DNA of 64,000 nt from Tuctoria greenei (lineage: Eukaryota; Streptophyta; Magnoliopsida; Poales; Poaceae): assembly GCA_036927565.1 (NCBI GenBank), contig JAYESD010000001.1:288435560-288499559 (forward strand), given 5' to 3'. A program made the position numbers and the translations under genes. A model generated the notes under the pieces. The model was not told where the DNA came from. It ran no database searches and was given only the letters and a program-made list of their open reading frames with translations. Below are positions 32,765 to 44,165 of this stretch, piece by piece (positions within the stretch are counted from its first letter, which is position 1; every line of letters begins with the position of its first letter).

Positions 32765-35390
32765 TGTGACACCCGGTTCCGAATATGAACCAAGCGTAAC
32801 GCATATGTGTGCCCAGGAAGTTTATCACACATATACGGTTGCATCACTAACGATATATAGAATTTAACCACGTCTCAACTATTAAGTAAGTACTTTATTA
32901 CAATAATCCAATGGTTCACAAATGACAAAACTCTAATTAATGTAGCGGTAAATAAACTAAGCAGCACGACTCCATTCCACTGGCAATTAACAGCGGTACG
33001 CAACCTAGTACTCCGCGTGATCCTTAGGGTACTCCCAATTATCTCCAGTAGCTATTGGGGGGGGGGGGATTGCAAGGGTGAGTACGTGTCGTACTCAGCA
33101 AGTGTGGAAACAGATGACAATGACATGTGGCTAAACAAATGATTGGAATAAAATGGCTAATTGCAGAAAAGTACATTTCATAAACATGTAAAAGCAGCCT
33201 ATCATGTCTATGTGAGTTTATTTCCCTTCATGACCCAAGTAATTATCATACCATAAATCCAACAATTCTTATTTACCATCGCAGTCCATTAATACCAGCC
33301 AACCGTTAATCTAATACCATATGCCAATTCTATATTCTCTCATGCACGACTATACTCAAGTGACAAACCAAAACCATACCAACCATCCCAAAATTCCAAG
33401 TCCAATTCTAATCATGGAAGTTGTCCAAGTGCTCTTAACCGGGAGCACGACTATCATGATAGTTTTTAACGCTCTGCAGAGGTTGTACCACTTTACCCAC
33501 ATGTTCGTGATTTTGTCACCTTTCAATGACTAAGAACCTCTATGTTGCCCTGTCACACTTCCGTTGGTTTGCGGCCAAGAGATCACAAAATAGCCTTTCA
33601 AAAGGGGCTACTAGTATGTACGGGCCCACTAAGGTTTCACCGGCATGCTTGAATCTCCATTCTCCCACCCACGGGCCCCCTCGTGTGCCATGCGGATCCC
33701 AAGGCAGCCCTCCTCGACTCCCATTCCCCGCGCCATCCAATGGTCCATACAATACTAGTAGCGCTCCTGATTATTCAACTATGCCGCACCCATACTTGGC
33801 CTTGTGGTGGCACTGTTTTCCTAGCATATTCTCGCATGAACCGGTCCTTAGATATATGGCAAGCAAAACCACTGTATCATCCAACCCATTCCACAAAGCC
33901 ATGCTTGCTTAGCTCTCCTAAATTCCATGTTTCTAAATTAATCATCATCTTATTACCATCCCAAGTCCTCATATTTAGAGTTGTCAACCACATTATTTAT
34001 GTTACCCATAACCCATGTAGCGATGCGGTGCAAAAAGAAAAGTACCCATACCCGACTCATCATGTATATCCTATCGACAAGGGGTGGCAAACAACGCTAG
34101 TAAACTCCTACATATGGGTTTCCCATTATATTGACACGAGCATGCAAGTTCGCAAACAAAATGTTTAATAAAACGGGATCAATATGATCAAGGACACTTG
34201 CCTTGCTCCGAGGGATGGGGTTGCTCAAGCGCTTCAAAGTCTTGGTTTTGGAAATCCTCGTATGCGGCCTCTTGAGCACGTCCCTCTACGAGTGATCACA
34301 CATACAAGAAAATACATACAAATCATCATAATGCACACAAATTAATCAACATGCAATGACTTGCATGCATGCACAATTCAATAATTAATTAACTATGGTT
34401 GTTTATTAATTAGATGCAACTAGTTCATACGTGTTCATATGAGTTTACGGGGGTTTTAGCGGGGATTAATGTTGCTGAAAATAAAAAGATGGTGCTACTA
34501 CGATCAAATTACGTCTATTAGATTCAATACGTTCGCTAAAACTTGCATCAGAAAACGTATCTTACCAAAGATACGGTGGCTTTGAAGATCGCGGGATGGG
34601 GACGATGCGTAGACGAAGTAGATGGCGTGAGGGTCCTCCGGCGGCACGACGACGGCGACGCGACGAACTCCGGCAGACGACGGCACCCTCCTCTTCTCTT
34701 CTTTTTTTTTCCCCTCTTCTTCCCCTAGCGGCGCAGCCTCTGGTGCTTCTGTTCTTTTCTTTTACCGAGCTAGGGTTTTTTCTCTCTGGAAGGCGGCGCT
34801 GCTTCTGGCGTTGAGGGAAAATATGAAGCCTACGGGTTCTTATATAGGCGGTGGCAAAGAGTCAATACCGACTCGTACCGGGGCTAGCGGCCGACTCGGT
34901 CTAGCACAGGGCGCGGGCGTGGTCGAACGGGCTTAGTCACGCGGGCAGCAGGGCGTGCTGGCGCGTGCGCCCCGACGCGGAGCGAGCTGCGCAGGCGCGC
35001 TGCGCGCGGGGGCGCTCGGGCGGGTCAACACTGGCTGGGCCGGCTCGGCCTGGCCAGCAGGCGGTGTTGACTTTTTTTTCTTTTTTTCTTGTACATATAC
35101 AAATATTATTATATATTATTATTATATTATATATTTTTTATTTATATATATATATATTTTTTCATTTGTTTCTTCAGGTTTCACAAATACATATTATAAA
35201 TAAATATATATATATATTACTTTTGTATTTGTCCCGCAATACATGTTTTATATTTTTATTTTCTTTTTCTTCCTTTGCTACACATGTTTGCACATGTATT
35301 TTTTATATTTTATTATCTTTCTTTTATTCTAATAATGTTTAATGCATGAACATGTATGCAATGCATGATCAAAAAATTGAGGGTGTTACA
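32765..35390 (-). repeat. 3' LTR of G1
   Basis: TGTGACACC...GTTACA, 2626 bases. Shares with G2/G3 both LTR ends, the U5 stem-loop (33080-33096) and the palindrome ACTATCATGATAGT (33450-33463). The U3 part differs: a GC-rich stretch (about 34930-35060) next to a very AT-rich one with TATATA runs (35090-35330), and no CGGACWWGTCCG array. A poly-G run lies at about 33057-33068. Confidence 0.95.
34841..34846 (-). promoter_or_regulatory. TATA box, 3' LTR of G1
   Basis: GCCTATATAAGAACC on the minus strand, just downstream of the GC-rich block. Conserved at 43615-43620. Confidence 0.65.
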
Positions 35391-36760
35391 AACCTACCCC
35401 CTTAATGTGAATCTCGCCCTCAAGATTGGACAGTGTGGAGAAAAGATGAGGGAATTCTTCCTTCGGATCTTCTTCACGTTCCCACGTAGCTTCGGCTTCC
35501 ATATGGTGTTTCCATTGCACTTTGCACCAACGGATCCTCTTATTCCTCGTGACCCTTTCCTTCACGTCCAAGATCTTGATAGGTTGCTCAACATAGGACA
35601 AATCCTCCTGAAGTTCTAACTCGTCCATCGGCACTTGTTCTTCCGGCACCCTGTGACACTTCTTGAGTTGAGAGACGTGACACACGTCGTGTACATCGCA
35701 GAGATACGCCGGCAGCTCAAGTCGATATGCTAGTTCTCCTCGTTTGTCCAAAATCTTGAATGGTCCAATGTAACGTGTTGCCAATTTTCCTTTGACGTTA
35801 AACTGTAACTGACCTCGGATAGGTGACACTTTGAGGTATACAAAATCTCCAACTTCGAAAGTCAGACTCCTTCGCCTATTATCCGCATAACCTTTCTGTC
35901 GAGATTGGGCAGCCTTTAAGTTTTCCCGTATTATTTGAACTTGCCTTTCAACATCCTGTAACACATCAGGACCAAATACTTGATTCTCTCCGGTTTCATT
36001 CCAAAACAAGGGTGTCCTACACTTCCTTCCGCATAACACTTCGTAGGGTGACATTTTCAAACTGGCTTGGTAGCTATTGTTGTACGAGAATTCAGCATAC
36101 GGCAAACTTTTATCCCAACTTTTCCCATGCTTTAAAGCACAAGCTCTTAACATGCCTTCTAAAATTTGGTTGGTCCTCTCGGTTTGTCCATCTGTTTGAG
36201 GGTGATATGTCGAACTGAAGTTCAACCTTGTTCCCATTGCTTCATGCAATTTCTGCCAAAATCTGGAGGTAAACTGAGAACCTCTATCTGAACCTCTATC
36301 CGTGACTATCTTCTTCGGTACTCTGTGTCGACACACAATATGCTCCATGTATATTTTAGCCAACCGTGCAGCTGTATATTTGGTCTTCACAGGGACAAAA
36401 TGAGCTGACTTGGTTAAGCGATCCACAATTACCAAAATTGAGTCGTAACCGGACTGAGTACGTGGTAACCCAACTATGAAGTCCATTCCAATTTCTTCCC
36501 ACTTCCATTCCGGGATCTTCAGTGGTTGCAATAATCTGGCTGGCCTTTGATGTTACGCCTTCACTCATTGGCACACGTCGCACAATGCTACATATTCAGC
36601 TATGTCCTTTTTCATGCCAGCCCACCAATAGCATGTCTTTAAGTCCTTGTACATCTTCGTACAACCGGGATGAATTGAGTAAGGTGACTCATCTGCCTCC
36701 TTCAATATTGTTTCCCGAATATGCCTAACATTAGGTACCACAATCCTCTTTCCAAGCCAT
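35386..36760 (-). pseudogene. pol: G1 integrase with chromodomain-like C-terminus
   Basis: Open for 381 codons from 36531. Keeps MDFIVGLPRT, then TDRGSDRGSQFTS, in which the four residues around the second catalytic Asp are duplicated, and QTDGQTERTNQ. The C-terminal GDFVYLKVSP domain and IRWCKVQWKHHMEAEATW/EFPHLF chromodomain-like end are complete. The reading frame passes through the PPT, and its TAA stop lies inside the LTR (bases 3-5 of TGTAACA). The upstream zinc-binding part (36540-36760) has stops. Confidence 0.85.
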
Positions 36761-36768
36761 AAGGTACC

Positions 36769-38103
36769 CTATTCGTCCTCATCAAATCTGAATTCTCTTC
36801 CTTCTTGGAACTTTTCCTTAATTTCCTGTATTTCCCTGTCCTTGGTCTGTCCTTCCCGTATTTCCTGCTCTAATGCTGGGTTGACTTCCATTGTTCCCAT
36901 ATCATTTATGAATCCAAGGTTCGACTGTTCAAACTCCTTGCATAACTCGGATGGCAGCTCTCGGACTGTGAGTTGGTGGCTTACTCCTTTTCGGCTCAAA
37001 GCATCGGCCACTATGTTGGCCTTCCCTGGGTGATAGTTGATTCCCACATCATAATCCTTGATGAGCTCCAACCATCGACGTTGCCTCAAATTCAGATCTG
37101 TTTGCGTAAATATATACTTGAGACTCTTGTGATCCGTATAAATCTCACATCGGTGACCAAAAACATAATGTCTCTATATCTTCAAGGCGTGTACCACGGC
37201 TGCGAGTTCAAGGTCGTGTGTAGGATAATTCATCTCATGTTTCTTTAGTTGCCTCGATGCATAAGCTACCACTTGGCCTTCTTGCATGAGCACACATCCT
37301 AATCCTTGTCTTGACACATCACAATATATATCAAAACTCTTTCTCACGTCTGGCAATAATAACACCGGTGCGGTTGTCAACCTTTTCTTTAACTCCTCAA
37401 TGCTATCCTGACAAGCTTGAGTCCATCGGAATGCCTTCCCTTTCATGAGTAGTTTGGTCATAGTCTTGGCTATTTTGGAGAAATCCTTGATGAAACGGCG
37501 GTAATATCCAGCCATTCCAAGGAAACTCCGAATTTCCTTGACATTCTGTGGCGGTTCCCACTTAAGCACATCTCTCACTTTCCCTGGGTCAACTGATACT
37601 CCTCCTCCAGAAATAATATGGCCTAAGAAAGAAACTTCCCGTAACCAGAATTGACATTTACTGAACTTGGCATACAACTGGTGTTCCCGTAGCTTCTGCA
37701 ATGTAAGCTTCAAGTGTTCCCCATGTTCTTCCTCGCTTCTCAAGTATATCATAATGTCATCGATGAACACTACGATGAACTTATCCAGATATTCCATGAA
37801 GACCTTATTCATGAGATACATAAAGTACGCAGGCGCGTTCGTCAATCCAAATGACATGACGGTGTACTCATAGGACCCATATCGTGTCTGAAATATTGTC
37901 TTGGGTATATCCGATGGTCTAATATTCATTTGGAAGTATCCTGACCACAAGTCGATCTTGGAGAAAATACAGGCACCCTTCATTTGGTCGAACAAATCCT
38001 CTATACGGGGCAGTGAGTACTTTTTCTTAATTGTCACTTCGTTGAGAGACCTATAGTCCACACACGTCCTCTGGGTTCCATCCTTCTTATCTACGAAGAG
38101 CAC
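36769..38103 (-). pseudogene. pol: G1 reverse transcriptase and RNase H
   Basis: A 309-codon open stretch covers RT from VDKKDGTQRTCVDYRSLNE through FSKIDLWSGYFQM, VVFIDDIMIYL and FLGMAGYYRRFIKDFS into RNase H (FDIYCDVSRQGLGCVLMQ, DLELAAVVHALK). A break near 37174 follows, then WLELIKDYDVGINYHPGKAN and VADALSRKG to 36769. YRDD-type active site reads FIDD, normal for this clade. The RT start before 38103 is degraded. Confidence 0.85.
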
Positions 38104-38479
38104 TGGTGCTCCCCACAGGGATGAGCTTGGGCGTATAAAACCCTTCTCTATCTGCTCTTGAATTTGCTACTTGAGCACTGCTAATTCCTTAGGAGGCATC
38201 CTATACGGCCTCTTAGCTATAGGTGCAGTTCTGAGTATCAACTCAATAGCAAATTCTATGTCACGATCAGGTGCATACCTGGCAACTCATCTGGAAATAC
38301 ATCTGGGTACTCGCAGACGATCGTAATGCTTTCCAATGTCACACCTTCCATGTGATTCAACATCGCTTTCTCTCTTGCAGGTTGGGCTGCCTCAACTTTG
38401 ATGTGTGTACCGTGTTCACTTCAACTGCACAATCCTCTCGGCACATTGAATGACTCCATTATACTTGCTCAGCCAGTCC

Positions 38480-38880
38480 ATTCCAAGTATTATGTCTATT
38501 CCTTAGGAGTCCAAGACTATGAGGTTTGCAAGAAAGTCTACCCCCCTTATTTTAATGCTTACTTTCAGACATACTATATTTGTCCTCATCTCTCCGCCAG
38601 GAGAACTTACTAGCATAGTTTGCTTCATATGAGATATAGGAAAATTGTACTTGGCAACATACTTTGATGAGATGAATGAATGAGATGCTCCCGAATCAAA
38701 TAAAACAGTCGCGGGGTTGGAGTTGGCGAGGAACATACCAATCACGATGTCATCCGCTTGTTGGGCTTCATCAGTAGAGACATGATTCACATTGTCGTGA
38801 GCAAAATTCTGCTGTCCACGGTTGCCTTGTTGTGCTCCTCCATTTGGTCGCGTGTAATTTGGCCTTGGTGCATTGTTCAT
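38480..38880 (-). pseudogene. pol: G1 protease
   Basis: Contains VLFDSGASHSFISSKYVAKY with the active-site DSG intact, then SPGGEMRTNIVCLKVS and VDFLANLIVLDS before a stop at 38503. Fused to the end of gag in this clade. Confidence 0.75.
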
Positions 38881-39960
38881 CGGTCCATAGTTTCTTCTGG
38901 GGCATTGACTTGCAAAGTGCCCGACCTCTCAACACACATAGCATGTCTTACCGCCCGTAGCATTAGGGAAGCTTGGGTGCATCTGATTTTGAGCATTTGC
39001 CGCCATGTTTGGACGTGACGCAGGTGGCACAGGATAGCAAGTCGCTTGCATGGCGGGGCGTTGCTGCGGTTGCTGATTTGGGTGCGGTGGATAAGCAGCA
39101 CGGTATGCAGGAGCAGATGGGTTGTAGTATGGTGCATTTGGTGGTGCATAGCGGGGGCGAACATTGCCTCCTTGTTGCGGTCCATGATGTGGCATCTTCC
39201 TCTTGTTGTCCTGCTCCATCTCACGAATCTTGTTCTCAACCACAATAGCCTTGTCAACTAGCTTCTGGAAGTTTGCATAGTCAATATTGAGCAACTGGAC
39301 TTGAATTTCATTGTTGTGACCCCTCATAAACAGATACTACTTCCTACTATCCGTGTTGATGTCTTCTGGAGCATATCTTGATATTTGAGTAAAGTTATTG
39401 AGATACTCACTCACGCTCATCCTTCCTTGCCTGAGGTTTTTAAACTCTTATCTTCTCAGTATCATAACTCCCTCAGGTACATAGTGGGAACGGAAACTCT
39501 GCTTAAACTCGGCCCAAGTGATTGCCTCCTGATTATCATGAGCGTTGCAAAGAGCTTCCCACCAGTCAGCAGCTGCTCCAACTAGTTGATGTGATGCAAA
39601 GAGAACCTTCTCTCTATCAGTGCACTAGACGATAGCAAGTTTCTTCTCAACGGACTTCAGCCAATCATCAGCTTCCATTGGGTCCGTGGCTCGTGCAAAG
39701 GTAGGTGGCCTGGTCCTCATGAACTCTCCCAAATGGTTGTGGTGTGGTGGGGGTGGTGGTGGTGGCGGTATATGAGGCTGATTGTTGTTGCCAGCTTGCA
39801 GCTGTCCCATTGTCTGTATCATGGTCTGCATGAGCTGGTTCTGCATAGCTAACAGCTGTTCAATATTGATAGCTCCATGAGCATGTCCCTGGTTGTTCCG
39901 AGGTACTTCATTGCGCTCCTCCTCATCGTTGGCATCCCTCTGGTTGCGAGTTCTCACCAT
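38881..39960 (-). pseudogene. gag: G1 gag
   Basis: Starts MVRTRNQRDANDEEERNE at 39960 with a run of prolines and RLGEFMRTRPPTFA-like text (here NHLGEFMRTRPPTFARATD). TAG codons replace Gln near 39625 (after LAIV) and near 39328 (before YLFMRG). TGA replaces Gly inside the zinc knuckle (CYVC-stop-EVGHF). All three are single transitions from sense codons. The coding is otherwise close to the G2 gag. Confidence 0.8.
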
Positions 39961-40260
39961 CTATTGGCGATAGAAAGGTGGAGACAGAAGAATTTAGAAT
40001 TTGGAAAGAAACACCCTAACTATATGCATCAAGGTATGTGACACTAAACAATCCTTTATTAATATAGACCTATATGAGTATGTGGACAAGTGACGAAGCA
40101 TCCCACAACTCTCTACTAAGCACACAAGCACTCAAGCAAGCACTAATCAAAATTCTGCACAGCACACTATTTAAAACTAGTACAATTCTAAGCGTTCTTA
40201 TTACAAAATACTCATAGGGGACTTAATTATCTAATTGTGAGGCGGTGAGGGAGTCCTTGG

Positions 40261-41145
40261 CTACGCGGATGTGATGGGGTTGCGCCATGGTGATGTAGGG
40301 GACCAGATTCTCATGGGTGACCACGGCTCTCCTCTTGCTTCACATCCATTCATCTCCAAGTTGGCTTCTAAACGAGCTAGCTCCTTGCGAAGGTAGTGAA
40401 TCTCCCCTTGTGCGGTTGCATAGCGATTGCCCATGTCCAATAATGTCTTTTGAGACCTATCCATTGCTGTAAGATTGTATGAAGCTTCTTGTGGTCCATT
40501 TATCCTCCCTGTACCACTCTCCCGCTGAGGGTGCATCTCAAACGTGGTGTTCTCATGCTCAAAGCGGCGAGTATGGCACAAACTTGTGAGTGCCGCCCAT
40601 GCAGCATCATCCATAGCATCCTTTTGAGTAGACATCGAGGTGGGAGCATAATGCCGTGAGACCACTTTGTTGAGGTAGAAGATGAGAACATCAGCATGCC
40701 ATTCATCACGCCCGGGACGAGAGACCCTCTTCACGAAGTAGTTAGCACACATGCAATGGGGATAAAGGAATTCCGTCAGTTCCCGCGATGCATGTCCTCC
40801 ATCGGTTCTGGTAGTACAAATCTCCTCAACTTGGAGAAACTGGGGGTTGTTGTGTCCATTCTCATTCGCACCGGGTTGTGGTCCCCCTCCATTTTCACCT
40901 CTGTTGTCCTCCTCATCTGAAGCTGGCACGTAGTACTCCTCATTAGGATCCTCATCCATGTTCTCCTCAAATGGCTCATACTCCTCCGGATCCTCCCCCA
41001 TAGTGTTTGACTGGTTAGCTTCCTCCTCCTCGGGCTGGATGTTCCCCTCCTCTTGCTTCTGCTCGTCAAGCTCAATGGGGTTAAGTCCACTTCCAAGGGG
41101 CGGCGGACAGGTGCTCTTGCGGGCTGCACTCCTAGTGATCAGCAT
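40261..41145 (-). CDS. Extra ORF upstream of gag in G1 (ORF0-like, 294 aa)
   Basis: Uninterrupted 294-residue frame between PBS and gag, in sense orientation. N-terminus MLITRSAARKSTCPP, then a strongly acidic region (EEEEANQ, EEYEPFEEN). A middle globular part follows with YPHCMCANYFVKRVSRPGRDEW and WAALTSLCHTRRFEHENT. The C-terminus has a probable coiled coil (AQGEIHYLRKELARLEANL). Grass Tekay-like elements such as rice RIRE3/RIRE8 were reported, as I recall, to carry an ORF0 here; its function is unknown. G2 and G3 have no room for it. It is the only intact frame in G1. Confidence 0.75.
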   Translation of the reverse strand: MLITRSAARKSTCPPPLGSGLNPIELDEQKQEEGNIQPEEEEANQSNTMGEDPEEYEPFEENMDEDPNEEYYVPASDEEDNRGENGGGPQPGANENGHNNPQFLQVEEICTTRTDGGHASRELTEFLYPHCMCANYFVKRVSRPGRDEWHADVLIFYLNKVVSRHYAPTSMSTQKDAMDDAAWAALTSLCHTRRFEHENTTFEMHPQRESGTGRINGPQEASYNLTAMDRSQKTLLDMGNRYATAQGEIHYLRKELARLEANLEMNGCEARGEPWSPMRIWSPTSPWRNPITSA

Positions 41146-41540
41146 CTATAGAAAACGAGAATACATTAGAGGAAAGAATAATAGAATATAAATCTGAAAA
41201 TTGCAGCAGCTAAAATAACGGAAAAAGAGTGGTGCATCTGTCCCAAAAGAATGAAAAAGAGAGGGAGAAAATGCAGCAGCCAACACATTAATTTTACCCA
41301 CACATAGCAGCGGCAAAACACACACTTTACGCGGAAATTCAAGCGGCAAAAACACCATTGTCTTATGTTGTTCGCTGCTGTAAATTGCATTGGAAACGCA
41401 GCGGCAATTGATACTTTTTGCAGCTAAAAATAAAGAAACAAAACAGCAGCAAAAATTTTTGAAAATCGCAGATTAGAAGAGTGTCCCTAAGTGCTCTAGA
41501 GTGTCCATTCTACCTAGGCTTGCGTCCTACGGTCAACGCG
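41146..41540 (-). other. Leader of G1 with repeated CAGCRGCAA-like words
   Basis: Non-coding leader between PBS and ORF0. Seven or so loosely spaced words of the type GCAGCAGC or GCAGCGGCAA occur (near 41203, 41271, 41307, 41340, 41399, 41429, 41444). No reading frame is supported. Confidence 0.45.
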
Positions 41541-41552
41541 GCTCTGATACCA
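41541..41552 (-). other. Primer-binding site of G1
   Basis: TGGTATCAGAGC on the minus strand, three bases from the 5' LTR end. Initiator-tRNA-Met type. Confidence 0.85.
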
Positions 41553-41555
41553 CTT

Positions 41556-44165
41556 TGTGACACCAGGTTCCGAATATGAACCAAGCGTAACGCATATGTG
41601 TGCCCAGGAAGTTCATCACACATATACAATTGCATCACAAACGATATAGAGAATTTAACCACTTCTCAACTTTTAAGTAAGTACTTTATTACAATAATCC
41701 AATAGTTCACAAATGACAAAACTCTAATTAATGCAGTGGAAAATAAACTAAGCAGCACGACTCCATTCCACAGGCAATTGACGGCGGTACGCAACCTAGT
41801 ACTCCGCGTGATCCTCAGGGTACTCCCAATTATCTCCAGTAGCTGGTGGAGGGGGGAATTGCAAGGGTGAGTACGTGTCGTACTCAGCAAGTGTGAAAAT
41901 AGATGACATGTGGCTAAACAAATGATTGGAATAAAATGGCTAACTGCAGAAAAGTACATTTCTAAACATGTAAAAGCAGCCTATCATGTCTATGTGAGTT
42001 TATTTACCTTCATGACCCAGGTAATTACCATACCATAAATCCAACAATTCTTATTTACCATCGCAATCCATTAATACCAGCCAACCATTAATCTAATACC
42101 ATATGCCGATTCAATATTCTCTCATGCACCACTATACTCAAGTGACAAACCAAAACCATACCAACCATCCCAAAATTCCAAGTCCAATTCTAATCATGGA
42201 AGTTGTTCAGGTGCTCTTAACCGGGAGCACGGCTATCATGATAGTTTTTAACACTCCGCAGAGGTTGTACCACTTTACCCACATATTCGTGATTTAGTCA
42301 CCTTTCGATGACCAAGAACCTCTATGTTGCCCTGTCACACTTTCGTTGGTGTGCGGCCAAGAGACCACAAAATAGCCTTTCAAAAGGGACTACTAGTATG
42401 TACGGGCCCACTAAGGTTTCACCGGCAGGCTTGAATCTCCATTCTCCCACCCACGGGCCCCCTCGTGTGCCATGCGGATCCCAGGGCAGCCCTCCTCGAC
42501 CCCATTCCCCGCGCCATCCAATGGTCCATACAATACTAGTAGCGCTCCTAATTATTCAGCTACACCGCACCCATACTTGGCCTTGTGGTGGCACTGTTGT
42601 CCTGGCATATTCTCGCATGAACCGGTCCTTAGATCTAAGGAAAGCAAAACCACAATATCATCCAACCCATTCCACAAAGCCATGTTTGCTTAGATCTCCT
42701 AAATTACATGTTGCTAAATCAATCATCATCTTATTACCATCCCAAGTCCTCATATTTAGAGTTGTCAACCACATTATTTAAGTTACCCATAACCCATGTG
42801 GTGATGCGGTGCAAAAAGAAAAGTACCCATACCCGACTCATCATGTATATCCCGTCGACAAGGGGTGGCAAACAACGCTAGTAAACTCCTACGTATGGGT
42901 TTCCCATCATATTGACACGAGCATGCAAGTTCGCAAACAAAACATTTAATAAAACAGGATCAATATGATCAAGGACACTTGCCTTGCTCCGACGGATGGG
43001 ATTGCTCAAGCGCTTCAAAGTCTTGGTTTTGGAAATCCTCGTATGCGGCCTCTTGAGAATGTCCCTCTATGTGTGATCACACATACGAGAAAATACATAT
43101 AAATCATCATAATGCACACAAATTAATCAACATGCAATGACATGCATGCATGCACAATTCAATAATTAATTAACTATGGTTGTTTATTAATTAGATGCGA
43201 CTAGTTCATACGTGTTCATATGAGTTTACGGGGGTTTTAGCGGGGATTAATGTTGCTGAAAATAAAAAGATGGTGCGACTACGATCAAATTTCGTCTATT
43301 AGATTCAATACGTTCACTAAAATTCGCATCGGAAAACGTATCCTATCGTAGAAGCGGTGGCTTTGAAGATCGTGGGATGGGGACGACGCGTAGACGAAGC
43401 AGATGGCGCGAGGGTCCTCCGGCGGCACAACAACGGCGACGATTTCCAGCGGACGACGACACCCTCCTCTTCTCTTCTTTTTTTTCCCTCTTCTTCCCCT
43501 GGCGGCGCAGCCTCTGGTGCTTCTGTTCTTTTCTTTTACCGAGCTAGGGTTTTTTCTCTCTGGAAGGCGGTGCTGCTTCTGGCGTTGAGGGAAAATACGA
43601 AGCCTACGGGTTCTTATATAGGCGGCGGCAGGGAGTCGGTACCGACTCGTATCGGGGCTGGCGATCGACTTGGTCGGGCACGGGCGCGGTCAACCGGGCT
43701 CGATCACGCGAGCGGTGGGGCGCGCTGGGAGCGCTGGCTCGTGGGCCCTGGCGCGGGAGCGAGCGGCGCAGGCGCGCTACGCGTAGGGGGGCTCAGGCGG
43801 GTCAACGCTGGATGGGCCGGTTCGGCCTGGCTAGCGGGCGGTGTTGACTTTTTATTCTTTTTTCTCTTTTGCATATACAAATATTATTATATATTGTTAT
43901 TATCATACATATATATATTATATTTTTTATTTATATATATATTTTTCATTTGTTTCTTTAGGTTTCACAAATACATATATATATATATATTATTACTTTT
44001 ATATTTGTCCCCTAATACATGTTTTATATTTTTATTTTATTTTTCTTCCTTTGCTACACATGTTTGCACATGTATGTTTTATATTTTATTATCTTTTTTT
44101 ATTCTATTAGTGTTTAATGCATGAACATGTATGCAATGCATGATGCAAAAATTGGGGCTGTTACA
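41556..44165 (-). repeat. 5' LTR of G1
   Basis: 2610 bases, TGTGACACC...GTTACA, collinear with 32765-35390. Stem-loop 41869-41885, near-palindrome 42231-42245, TATA box 43615-43620, GC-rich block about 43680-43850, AT-rich block about 43860-44110. Confidence 0.95.
43615..43620 (-). promoter_or_regulatory. TATA box, 5' LTR of G1
   Basis: GCCTATATAAGAACC on the minus strand, conserved with 34841-34846. Confidence 0.65.

Larger units (their letters stand above)
32765..44165 (-). mobile_element. Tekay/Del-type Gypsy element G1 with extra upstream ORF (decayed)
   Basis: Inserted in the gag of Sirevirus A, with target duplication CCACC (32760-32764 and 44166-44170). LTRs are 32765-35390 and 41556-44165. 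Inside, in minus order: PBS, an extra ORF (40261-41145), gag, protease, RT/RNase H, integrase with chromodomain-like end, PPT. Nonsense changes occur in gag, protease and the integrase zinc region. Confidence 0.95.

Noticed and set aside
35090..35330. Membrane-protein-like Ile/Tyr/Phe-rich frames
   Set aside because: They are translations of AT-rich TATA/TTT microsatellite in an LTR, repeated in the other LTR.
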